Shown here in pieces: positions 1-5,955 of a stretch of 8,066 nt of DNA. Below the pieces are notes generated by a model, which worked only from the letters and a program-made list of their open reading frames with translations, made no database searches and had not been told where the DNA came from. Both the position numbers and the translations under genes were made by a program. Source of the stretch: an uncultured Clostridia bacterium (GTDB lineage Bacteria > Bacillota > Clostridia > Christensenellales > QALW01). Location of the stretch: contig URTC01000066.1 in assembly GCA_900550765.1 (NCBI GenBank), positions 1 through 8,066 of the forward strand. Direction: 5' to 3'. Position 1 is the first letter of the stretch; every line of letters begins with the position of its first letter.

Positions 1-1
1 T

Positions 2-760
2 GAAATAAAACAGATGGAGATATCCGGTGCTGTGGAAACGGGGGTATATGGATTTGTTCCTTCGATTGTCAGTGCTTTTGCAAAGGAACAGCTTACAGTA
101 CCCTGTAAGGAGGCGGGAGTTTGTGTTCAGCAGTTGGCTGCACGGTATTACGGCGCGGAGAATATGGAAAAACTGATGCTTGTATTTAAAAAGCTCAGCG
201 ACGGTGCCAATTTTCTTTTACCTGATAAAGCTGACAGAAAAGGTCCGTTTTTATCCGGCCCTGCGTTCCCCTTGCTGACGGATCGGCAGGAATCTCTCTG
301 GAAAACGGAGGGAATCTATGCGTATCCTTTTGCGCAGAAAGATATTACTCTTGAGGTGGACTGTCTTTTAAGGGCTGCGGAACATTTCGATAACGCTGCG
401 GTCATATTAAAAAATATTTGTACACAAACACAGGAAGAAGCGGTAACGGAACTGCATGCAGTCTGTACGCTTTTGACAAATACGCTGATTACCTGTGTAA
501 ACGCAAAACGATGGTATCGGCGAAGAGCTGCTTTTCGAGGGGAAGAGGGGTTTAAAAAACGCTTTTTGGCAGAACAGATGGTGCATATTGCGCAGCAGGA
601 GATCAAAAATGCACAGGAAACGGCAGAACTGATAGCCGCCTATCCTTTTTTGAGCGGAAATGCAAAATATGCAGATTTATGCTCTTTGGAACGATTGGAA
701 GAGAAAATTCAATACACGAAAAAAGCAATATTAGAATTAAAAGAATTTTTACAAAAATGA
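2..760 (+). CDS. Glycosidase-like protein, C-terminal part (5' partial)
   Basis: The reading frame is open to the left edge. The first ATG (position 14) has no ribosome site before it, so this is the last 252 residues of a longer protein rather than a whole gene. Visible residues 17-21 read GFVPS, residues 47-53 contain ARYYGAE, and residues 85-91 read SGPAFPL. This series (short motif, 'A..YYG.E', an 'F..LSDG' helix, then 'GPA.PL') resembles the helical region after the catalytic barrel in large glycosidase-like proteins, such as those related to family 20. The rest is mostly charged and helical (QEEAVTEL, EEKIQYTKK) and ends in a Lys/Glu-rich helix. No catalytic residues are visible here, so substrate and activity cannot be judged. 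No membrane segment is seen. Being coding is near certain; the family assignment is inference from general resemblance. Confidence 0.6.
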   Translation, partial: EIKQMEISGAVETGVYGFVPSIVSAFAKEQLTVPCKEAGVCVQQLAARYYGAENMEKLMLVFKKLSDGANFLLPDKADRKGPFLSGPAFPLLTDRQESLWKTEGIYAYPFAQKDITLEVDCLLRAAEHFDNAAVILKNICTQTQEEAVTELHAVCTLLTNTLITCVNAKRWYRRRAAFRGEEGFKKRFLAEQMVHIAQQEIKNAQETAELIAAYPFLSGNAKYADLCSLERLEEKIQYTKKAILELKEFLQK

Positions 761-781
761 TTCTTATTAAGAAGTGTTTTT
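753..781 (+). terminator. Weak hairpin after the first gene
   Basis: TTCTT (761-765) pairs with AAGAA (769-773) around a three-base loop. After one A-G mismatch and two G-T wobbles, AAAAA (753-757) pairs with TTTTT (777-781). The structure overlaps the stop codon of the upstream gene and ends in a short T run. It has almost no G-C pairs, so it is at best a weak terminator; it fits the position between one gene and the next promoter. Confidence 0.3.
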
Positions 782-805
782 ATTAAAAAGCAGTGGTGCG
801 TTTTT

Positions 806-830
806 TTAAGCTGTGCTATAATAAGCTTAA
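806..830 (+). promoter_or_regulatory. Extended -10 promoter inside an inverted repeat
   Basis: A perfect TATAAT lies at 817-822 with a TG dinucleotide at 814-815, giving an extended -10 element (TGcTATAAT). No good -35 box lies 17 bases upstream, which is usual for extended -10 promoters. Transcription would start near 829 and leave a leader of about 130 bases before the SufC-like gene. Two exact 7-base arms, TTAAGCT (806-812) and AGCTTAA (824-830), flank the -10 box symmetrically with 11 bases between them. That is the geometry of a repressor operator that would block RNA polymerase. The promoter call is sound by sequence; the operator role is inference. Confidence 0.55.
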
Positions 831-844
831 GCGCAGGGCAGCGT

Positions 845-904
845 ATGAAAGATCCCGTTAAAAAAGAGGAAGTGTGCGGAATCAATGATGTTTTCGGTGC
901 GTAA
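845..904 (+). CDS. Possible 19-residue leader peptide
   Basis: An ATG at 845 opens a 19-codon frame (MKDPVKKEEVCGINDVFGA) ending at TAA 902-904, inside the presumed leader of the SufC-like gene. AGGG at 835-838 lies six bases before the ATG and could act as a weak ribosome site. The peptide has one cysteine, no run of a single amino acid that would suggest classical attenuation, and no signal sequence. A frame this short can arise by chance, and I do not recognise the peptide. It is listed because it lies downstream of a good promoter and is the only content I see in this part of the gap. Confidence 0.2.
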   Translation: MKDPVKKEEVCGINDVFGA

Positions 905-957
905 ATCCTTTTTTTTCGGGTAATACTTAGAAAGGGAAGTTTTCGGGGGAAAAAAGA

Positions 958-1686
958 ATGCTGGAATTACAAAATATTTCTTATTCGGTTCATGACGATA
1001 ATAATAAAGATAAGGAAATTTTAACGGATGTTTCTTTTAAAATGGATGAGCGCTTTATAGCGGTTACCGGTCCAAACGGCGGGGGAAAAAGCACGCTGGC
1101 AAAGATTATTGCCGGTATCTATCAGCCTACAGGCGGAAAAATCCTGTTGGATGGGGAGGATATTACTGCGCTCTCGATTACAGAACGGGCCAAAAAAGGC
1201 ATCAGCTTTGCGTTTCAGCAGCCAGTACGTTTTAAGGGGCTTACGGTAAAGGATCTGATATGCCTGGCGGCTGGAAAAAATATAAAAATTGCGGAAGCCT
1301 GTGATTATCTTTCCGAGGTAGGCTTGTGTGCAAGGGATTATATTAACCGCGAAGTGAATGCCAGTCTTTCCGGGGGAGAATTGAAAAGAATAGAAATAGC
1401 CATGATCATTGCACGGGGAACAAAATTTTCTGTGTTTGATGAGCCGGAGGCGGGGATCGATTTATGGTCTTTTAATAACCTGATACAGGTATTTCAAAAT
1501 ATGTATCAACGCATCAATGGCACAATTTTAATTATTTCTCATCAGGAACGGATTCTGGATATTGCCGACAAAATTCTTGTAGTAGCTGAAGGGCGTATTG
1601 CTGATTTCGGTGCTAAAAAAGATATTTTACCCGGCCTTTTAAACAGTCGGCAAATTGCCTGCAAAACCTTGATTGATAAATTTTAA
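958..1686 (+). CDS. sufC: SufC/SmsC-like Fe-S assembly ATPase
   Basis: This 242-residue ABC-type ATPase is soluble and works with a SufB-like scaffold to build iron-sulfur clusters in the cytoplasm. All nucleotide-binding parts are visible: Walker A GPNGGGKST (38-46), Q-loop at Q87/Q88, signature LSGGE (137-141), Walker B ending in FDEPEAG (160-166) and the switch histidine H195 in ISHQE. The stretch LSGGELKRIEIA followed by DEPEAGID is typical of SufC rather than of importers or exporters, and no membrane partner is encoded nearby. GGGGGA at 945-950 sits seven bases before the ATG. The next gene's ribosome site overlaps this gene's stop codon, so the two are co-expressed. It corresponds to the SmsC subunit of the minimal SMS system known in methanogens and many anaerobic bacteria. 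The call rests on motifs and on the SufB-like neighbour. Confidence 0.92.
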   Translation: MLELQNISYSVHDDNNKDKEILTDVSFKMDERFIAVTGPNGGGKSTLAKIIAGIYQPTGGKILLDGEDITALSITERAKKGISFAFQQPVRFKGLTVKDLICLAAGKNIKIAEACDYLSEVGLCARDYINREVNASLSGGELKRIEIAMIIARGTKFSVFDEPEAGIDLWSFNNLIQVFQNMYQRINGTILIISHQERILDIADKILVVAEGRIADFGAKKDILPGLLNSRQIACKTLIDKF

Positions 1687-1691
1687 GGAGG
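1685..1691 (+). promoter_or_regulatory. Ribosome site overlapping the sufC stop
   Basis: AAGGAGG is a near-perfect ribosome site whose first two bases are the last two of the sufC TAA stop. It lies five bases before the ATG at 1697 and fixes that codon as the start of the SufB-like gene. The in-frame TTG at 1673 lies upstream of this site and would be an unlikely start. Confidence 0.85.
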
Positions 1692-1696
1692 TTTTT

Positions 1697-2614
1697 ATGA
1701 ATCAGATACAAAAAGATTTGCTGGAAGCAATCACCGGTATCCATGAGGTTCCTCAGGGAGCTTATAATATCAGAATGAACGGGGAAGGTGCCGGTAGAAA
1801 TACGACTGAAAATATTGATATTATTACGAAAACGGACAAGCCGGGAATTGATATAAAAATAAAACCGGGTACGAAGAATGAAAGTGTGCATATTCCTGTG
1901 CTGCTTAGTCAGACGGGACTTACGGATTTGGTATATAACGATTTCTATATCGGAGAAAATGCGGATATTACGATCGTAGCCGGCTGCGGTATTCATAATG
2001 GCGGAGATAAAAAAAGCCAGCATGACGGGATACATACCTTTTATGTGGGCAAAAATGCGCGGGTGCGGTATATTGAAAAACATTACGGCGAAGGCGACGG
2101 CGCCGGAGAAAACGTCATGAATCCCTCTACGATTATTTTTATTCAGGAAAACGGCTATATGGAGATGGAAACCGCACAGATCAAAGGCGTAGATTCTACA
2201 AAACGAGAGACTACGGCAAAACTGGATGACGGCGCCACCTTGGTGATTAAAGAAAAAATTATGACACATGGCTGCCAATTTGCTGAAACAAAATTTGAGG
2301 TAGAACTTGCCGGATATGCATCCTCCACGCATGTGGTTTCGCGGTCAGTTGCAAAGGACGATTCACGGCAATTATTTTTATCCAACATTAAGGGCCTGAA
2401 TAAATGCAGCGGCCATACAGAATGTGACGCGATCATTATGGATAACGCTACGGTAAGCGCTGTTCCGGAAATTACGGCCGGAAATGTTGAGGCTGCTCTG
2501 ATCCACGAGGCCGCTATCGGCAAAATTGCCGGAGAGCAAATCGTTAAACTGATGACATTGGGCCTTACGGAAAAAGAAGCGGAGGAGCAGATCGTCAGTG
2601 GTTTTTTAAAATAG
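1697..2614 (+). CDS. sufB: SufB/SufD-family Fe-S scaffold (SmsB-like)
   Basis: This 305-residue protein belongs to the SufB/SufD family and is the probable scaffold partner of the ATPase upstream. The family signs are in the C-terminal half: a repetitive beta-helix-like core, then KCSGHTECDAII (236-247), AVPEITAGN (255-263), HEAAIGKI (270-277), and the ending LGLTEKEAEEQIVSGFL. C243 lies in the 'CD' motif that aligns with the essential cysteine of SufB in the E. coli system. H270 in HEA aligns with the conserved histidine near the SufB-SufD interface. The protein is much shorter than classical SufB (about 470-495 residues) and lacks its long N-terminal region, as expected for SmsB, where one protein replaces both SufB and SufD and would form a homodimer. 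No cysteine desulfurase (SufS) or SufU lies alongside, so sulfur must come from elsewhere. The start at 1697 is chosen from the AAGGAGG site. Confidence 0.88.
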   Translation: MNQIQKDLLEAITGIHEVPQGAYNIRMNGEGAGRNTTENIDIITKTDKPGIDIKIKPGTKNESVHIPVLLSQTGLTDLVYNDFYIGENADITIVAGCGIHNGGDKKSQHDGIHTFYVGKNARVRYIEKHYGEGDGAGENVMNPSTIIFIQENGYMEMETAQIKGVDSTKRETTAKLDDGATLVIKEKIMTHGCQFAETKFEVELAGYASSTHVVSRSVAKDDSRQLFLSNIKGLNKCSGHTECDAIIMDNATVSAVPEITAGNVEAALIHEAAIGKIAGEQIVKLMTLGLTEKEAEEQIVSGFLK

Positions 2615-2661
2615 TTTTTTAAGAAAAAATTATAATTATTGCCTTTAGGAGGAATCCTATT

Positions 2662-2961
2662 ATGGAATCAAAATTTACTGGTGGTCTGGCGAGCTTGATA
2701 GGAATTTCAATCCTGCAGTTTTTGCTTACGGTTGTTACTTTGGGGCTGGGGGCACCCTGGGCGGTGTGCATAAAGGAGAGATGGATCGCTTCGCATACTG
2801 TGATCGATGGACGACAACTCTTTTTTGACGGAACCGGCGGCCAGCTTTTCGGCAATTATATCAAATGGTTCCTGCTTACGATCATCACGCTGGGAATTTA
2901 TTCATTTTGGCTTACGATTAATATGAAAAAATGGGTGGTAAAGCATACGCACTGCAGGTAA
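2662..2961 (+). CDS. Small DUF898 (YjgN-like) membrane protein
   Basis: This is a 99-residue membrane protein with two hydrophobic segments, about residues 10-31 (ending VTLGLGAPW) and 66-85 (IKWFLLTIITLGIYSFWL). The paired 'TLG...PWA' and 'TLGIYSFWL', the middle VIDGRQLFFDGTGGQLFGNY (47-66) and the ending KKWVVKHTH are the marks of the DUF898/YjgN family. Short versions of about 100 residues are common in Clostridia. The basic residues after each segment suggest that both ends and loops face the cytoplasm in part, but topology cannot be settled by eye. AGGAGG at 2647-2652 lies nine bases before the ATG. It is 47 bases downstream of the SufB-like gene and 20 bases before the dehydrogenase gene, so it probably belongs to the same transcript. 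Its function is unknown for the family and no link to Fe-S assembly is established. Confidence 0.85.
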   Translation: MESKFTGGLASLIGISILQFLLTVVTLGLGAPWAVCIKERWIASHTVIDGRQLFFDGTGGQLFGNYIKWFLLTIITLGIYSFWLTINMKKWVVKHTHCR

Positions 2962-2981
2962 TTTTATGAACGGAGGTTTTC

Positions 2982-3968
2982 ATGAAGCTGTTTCTCTATT
3001 CTTTTCGGGAGTTTGATGAGAAGGATATTTTTGATGAGTTGAAAGAAAAATACGGATTTGAATATGGCTTTTCGGCCGAATATCCAAGTTTGGAAAATGC
3101 AGCATTAGCCAAGGGATACGATGCAATCAGCATGACGCCCTGCACGATGGATGCGGAGATTCTTGATGCATTTTATGCATTGGGAGTAAAATATGTTGCG
3201 GCACGTTCTATCGGTTATGATCATATTGATATTGCCCACGCCAAACAGCTGGGAATGGGGGTATCTCATGTAACGTATGATCCTGATGCCGTGGCTGATT
3301 ATGCGATTTTATTGATGCTGATGGGGTGCCGGAAAATGGGATACATCCTGGAACGTTCTAAATTGCAGGATTATTCCCTGATCGGCAAGCTTGGCCGGGA
3401 TATCGGCGATTGTACCGTAGGAATTATCGGTGCCGGCCAGATCGGCAGGACGGTGATACGGCATCTTTCTGCATTTGAGCCCCGTATTTTGGCGTATGAC
3501 CTTTACCCGAATGAGGCTATGCGGTCTTATTGCCAATATGTTTCTCTGGAAGAACTTATCCGTCAGAGTGATATTATCAGCATTCATGCACCGGCGTCTA
3601 AAGAAAATTATCATTTGCTGGGCAGACAAGAGTTTGAAAAGATGAAGCCCGGTGTTATGTTGGTAAATACGGCAAGGGGGACGCTGATTGATACCGATGT
3701 ACTGATCGAAAATCTTGTTTCCGGAAAAGTCAGCTTTGCAGGGCTTGACGTTATGGAAAAAGAGGACGGCCTTTACTATCATAATCGCATGGGGGATTGT
3801 ATTGACAATGTACAAATGGCCCAACTGCGCGCTTTTCCGAATGTGGTGCTTACACCGCATACGGCTTTTTACACAAAAAAAGTCGTATACAGTATGGCGG
3901 AAAATGTAGTGAAATGCGTTTTTGATATGCAGAATAAGAAAGAAAATCCGCTGATTAACACATATTGA
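2982..3968 (+). CDS. D-2-hydroxyacid dehydrogenase (D-lactate type)
   Basis: This 328-residue NAD-dependent enzyme reduces a 2-keto acid to a D-2-hydroxyacid in the cytoplasm, most simply pyruvate to D-lactate. The substrate domain at the N-terminus carries ARSIGYDHID (74-83). The nucleotide domain has GAGQIG (150-155), and D173 ends its second strand, pointing to NAD rather than NADP. The catalytic triad is R232 (NTARG), E261 (EKED) and H293 (LTPHTAF), each three positions earlier than R235, E264 and H296 of the Lactobacillus D-lactate dehydrogenase. The YYHNRMGD insert (265-272) is also typical of D-lactate/VanH-type members. Related clostridial enzymes reduce aryl-pyruvates, so the substrate is not certain. 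GGAGG at 2972-2976 precedes the ATG. A strong terminator lies just after the stop, so it ends the operon and is separate from the aromatic genes downstream. Confidence 0.9.
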   Translation: MKLFLYSFREFDEKDIFDELKEKYGFEYGFSAEYPSLENAALAKGYDAISMTPCTMDAEILDAFYALGVKYVAARSIGYDHIDIAHAKQLGMGVSHVTYDPDAVADYAILLMLMGCRKMGYILERSKLQDYSLIGKLGRDIGDCTVGIIGAGQIGRTVIRHLSAFEPRILAYDLYPNEAMRSYCQYVSLEELIRQSDIISIHAPASKENYHLLGRQEFEKMKPGVMLVNTARGTLIDTDVLIENLVSGKVSFAGLDVMEKEDGLYYHNRMGDCIDNVQMAQLRAFPNVVLTPHTAFYTKKVVYSMAENVVKCVFDMQNKKENPLINTY

Positions 3969-3977
3969 GCTTTGAAC

Positions 3978-4015
3978 CCCCGCAAAAACCTGGTTTTGCG
4001 GGGTGTATTTTTATT
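3978..4015 (+). terminator. Rho-independent terminator
   Basis: CCCCGCAAAA (3978-3987) pairs exactly with TTTTGCGGGG (3994-4003) around the loop ACCTGG. The stem has 10 base pairs and is followed by the T-rich tail TGTATTTTTATT. It starts nine bases after the dehydrogenase stop codon. The upstream side of the stem has no A-run that would serve the opposite strand, so it acts in the + direction only. Confidence 0.92.
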
Positions 4016-4022
4016 ATTCTGA

Positions 4023-4051
4023 TTGACTAAATTTACATTTTTGAGTAAAAT
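4023..4051 (+). promoter_or_regulatory. Promoter of the aromatic operon
   Basis: TTGACT (4023-4028, five of six bases of the -35 consensus) and TAAAAT (4046-4051, five of six of the -10 consensus) are 17 bases apart, the ideal spacing for the main vegetative sigma factor. The start of transcription would be near 4058, giving a leader of about 60 bases before aroF. An imperfect inverted repeat (ACTA-AATTTAC at 4026-4036 against GTAAAATT-A-TAGT at 4045-4057) overlaps both boxes. The leader is too short for a T-box riboswitch and shows no terminator-like hairpin, so control by leader attenuation is not apparent. Confidence 0.75.
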
Positions 4052-4107
4052 TATAGTAAGAATCATAGGGAGATTTTACCGAAAGAAGATCGAATGCTTT
4101 CAGGCGT

Positions 4108-4113
4108 AGGAGG
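4108..4113 (+). promoter_or_regulatory. Ribosome site deciding the aroF start
   Basis: AGGAGG lies seven bases before the ATG at 4121. The earlier in-frame ATG at 4094 lies upstream of this site and has no good site of its own, and starting at 4121 gives the usual family N-terminus (MIAVIK). The 4121 start is therefore preferred. Confidence 0.85.
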
Positions 4114-4120
4114 AAAAACA

Positions 4121-5119
4121 ATGATAGCAGTAATTAAATCAGGTACGGCACAAAAGCAAGTGGATAATTTGATACAGTGGCTCGGTACACAGGGAATTAC
4201 CGCACATATTTCGCAGGGAGAATATCAAACGGTTTTAGGTCTTGTGGGGGACACTTCAAAGATAGATATCGAGCTTCTTGAAAATCTTGAAATCGTTGAA
4301 TCTGTAAAAAGGATCAGTGAGCCATTTAATAGCGCAAACAGAAAATTTCATCCTGATGACACCGTAGTAGATGTAAACGGTATAAAAATCGGCGGAGGCA
4401 ATTTTGCTATTATTGCCGGTCCATGTTCGGTAGAGTCGGAAGAACAGATCATCGAAGTTGCCCAGAGGGTAAAAGCTGCGGGCGCTAAGTTCCTGCGCGG
4501 CGGCGCTTTTAAACCAAGAACCTCGCCGTATGATTTCCAGGGGCTTCAGGCCGACGGATTAGAACTTTTAAAGGTGGCAAAAAAGATCACCGGCATGCCT
4601 ATTGTAACGGAGATCATGAATGCCAATCATCTGCCGCTTTTTGAGGACGTCGATATCATTCAGGTAGGCGCGCGCAATATGCAGAATTTTGAGCTGCTGA
4701 AAGAATTAGGGCATACCAAGAAACCAATTCTGCTTAAACGCGGACTTGCGAATAATTTAAAAGAGCTTTTAATGAGCGCTGAATATATTATGGCCGGCGG
4801 CAATGAAAATATCATTCTTTGCGAACGAGGCATCCGCACATTTGAAACGTATACCCGGAACACACTGGATGTTTCTGCGGTTCCGATGCTGCATGAACTG
4901 ACCCATTTGCCGGTAGTAGTGGATCCCAGCCATGCCAGCGGCATTGCACGTTTAGTAAAACCTATGGCCTTGGCAGCTACCGCTGCCGGTTGTGATGGCT
5001 TGATGATTGAAGTACATAATAATCCCTCCAAAGCGCTGTGTGACGGTGCACAGTCGCTCACCCCCGATCAATTTGATGAGGTCGCTTCCTGTGTTGACGC
5101 AATACGCGGGGTGTTGTAA
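4121..5119 (+). CDS. aroF: DAHP synthase (type I-beta, with regulatory domain)
   Basis: This 332-residue enzyme joins phosphoenolpyruvate and erythrose 4-phosphate to make DAHP, the first step of the shikimate pathway. Residues 1 to about 70 form the ferredoxin-like domain found in the Thermotoga-type enzyme, where tyrosine or phenylalanine binding shuts the enzyme down. The catalytic barrel follows, with GPCSVES (100-106), LRGGAFKPRTSPYDFQG (125-141), QVGARNMQN (181-189), LLKRG (204-208), CERGIRTFE (234-242) and DPSHASG (268-274). The likely metal ligands C102, H271, E297 and D308 match the known ligands of the T. maritima enzyme (C102, H272, E298, D309) with at most one position of shift. 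The length is normal. It is the first gene of the operon and lies two bases before tyrA, which fits feedback control by tyrosine, although the effector is inferred. A KdsA-type enzyme is unlikely because of the regulatory domain and the neighbours. Confidence 0.96.
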   Translation: MIAVIKSGTAQKQVDNLIQWLGTQGITAHISQGEYQTVLGLVGDTSKIDIELLENLEIVESVKRISEPFNSANRKFHPDDTVVDVNGIKIGGGNFAIIAGPCSVESEEQIIEVAQRVKAAGAKFLRGGAFKPRTSPYDFQGLQADGLELLKVAKKITGMPIVTEIMNANHLPLFEDVDIIQVGARNMQNFELLKELGHTKKPILLKRGLANNLKELLMSAEYIMAGGNENIILCERGIRTFETYTRNTLDVSAVPMLHELTHLPVVVDPSHASGIARLVKPMALAATAAGCDGLMIEVHNNPSKALCDGAQSLTPDQFDEVASCVDAIRGVL

Positions 5120-5121
5120 GC

Positions 5122-5955
5122 ATGACGGTGGGAATCGTTGGCCTTGGCCTGATCGGCGGATCTTTTGCCAAAGCCTTGAAAAGTTTTACGGACCATACGG
5201 TTTATGGTTGTGATACGGATGCCGCCGTTCAAGACTTTGCCGTTTATATGAACGTGATCGATGGTGTGCTGGATAAAAAAACATTGCATGAATGTGATTA
5301 TGTTCTGGTTTCTATTTTTCCTGCAGCGGCGATTGCATGGATTAAGCAGCATGCTGAAGAGATAAAAAAAGGTGCGATCGTCGTAGATTGCTGCGGTGTG
5401 AAGCAGGTTGTTTGTGAGAAATGCTTCCCGACGGCACAGGAAAATGGGTTTATTTTTATAGGTGGGCATCCCATGGCGGGATATCATAAATCGGGCCTGA
5501 AATACTCAAGGGATACGCTGTACAAAGGGGCATCCATGATCTTGGTTATGCCCGATACGGAGGACATTGCCCTGCTTTCTTCGGTTACTAAATTTTTTAA
5601 GGAACTTGGCTTTGGAAGTGTTACTGTAACAGATGCGCAGACGCACGATAAAAATATCGCTTTTACTTCGCAGCTGGCACATGTGGTTTCCAATGCGTAT
5701 GTAAAAAGCCCGCAGGCGAAAGTTCATAAAGGGTTTTCTGCGGGAAGTTATAAGGATCTTACAAGGGTTGCTTATTTAAATGAAGAAATGTGGACAGAGC
5801 TTTTTATGGATAACCGAAAATATTTAAAGGATGAGATCGACCATATTATTAAGGAATTGAAGAAGTATAGTGATGCCTTAGCGGCCGGCGACGCAGATAC
5901 TATGAAAGCGTTGCTTAAGGATGGTAAAGTAAGAAAGGAAAGCATAGATAAGTGA
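5122..5955 (+). CDS. tyrA: Prephenate dehydrogenase
   Basis: This 277-residue NAD-binding enzyme oxidatively decarboxylates prephenate to 4-hydroxyphenylpyruvate, the committed step to tyrosine. The N-terminal Rossmann fold starts with GIVGLGLIGGS (4-14). D31 at the end of the second strand favours NAD. Other family marks are GGHPMAG (114-120), HDKNIAFTSQLAH (175-187), where H187 matches the active-site histidine region, and FSAGSYKDLTRVA (205-217). There is no C-terminal ACT domain, unlike the longer Bacillus enzyme (about 370 residues), and no fused chorismate mutase, so regulation probably rests on AroF. Whether it prefers prephenate or arogenate cannot be read from the sequence. Its ATG is two bases after the aroF stop. 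Its ribosome site is poor (GGGGTG at 5108-5113, eight bases away), which suggests translation coupled to aroF. Confidence 0.94.
   Translation: MTVGIVGLGLIGGSFAKALKSFTDHTVYGCDTDAAVQDFAVYMNVIDGVLDKKTLHECDYVLVSIFPAAAIAWIKQHAEEIKKGAIVVDCCGVKQVVCEKCFPTAQENGFIFIGGHPMAGYHKSGLKYSRDTLYKGASMILVMPDTEDIALLSSVTKFFKELGFGSVTVTDAQTHDKNIAFTSQLAHVVSNAYVKSPQAKVHKGFSAGSYKDLTRVAYLNEEMWTELFMDNRKYLKDEIDHIIKELKKYSDALAAGDADTMKALLKDGKVRKESIDK

Noticed and set aside
1613..2332. A 239-codon open frame on the minus strand under the sufC/sufB-like genes
   Set aside because: It is fully covered by two genes with clear conserved motifs on the + strand, its translation resembles no family and is rich in Phe, Ile, Arg and His, and it has no convincing ribosome site. 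It is a by-product of codon use on the other strand.
2614..2630. TTTTTT-AAG-AAAAAA self-complementary stretch after the SufB-like gene, as a terminator
   Set aside because: The stem is A-T only and has no T tail after it, so it would not stop transcription reliably.
2631..2636. A perfect TATAAT between the SufB-like and DUF898 genes
   Set aside because: There is no -35 box at a fitting distance and no TG extension. Transcription would start almost on the ribosome site. In so AT-rich a gap the match is likely chance.
3309..3860. A 183-codon minus-strand frame inside the dehydrogenase gene
   Set aside because: It lies wholly within a gene whose catalytic motifs are intact, and its translation has no recognisable domain.
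4032..4049. TTTACA...TAAA in the aro promoter as a TyrR box
   Set aside because: The TyrR box has TGTAAA first and TTTACA second with six bases between. Here the order is reversed and the match incomplete.
4058..4120. A T-box riboswitch or attenuator before aroF
   Set aside because: The leader is only about 60 bases, too short for a T-box, and has no terminator hairpin or aromatic-codon-rich leader peptide.
4094..4120. Upstream in-frame ATG as the aroF start
   Set aside because: The strong AGGAGG at 4108-4113 lies downstream of it and serves the ATG at 4121, which gives the normal family N-terminus.
5068..5487. A 139-codon minus-strand frame across the aroF/tyrA junction
   Set aside because: Both + strand genes are well supported here, and the antisense translation shows no family features.
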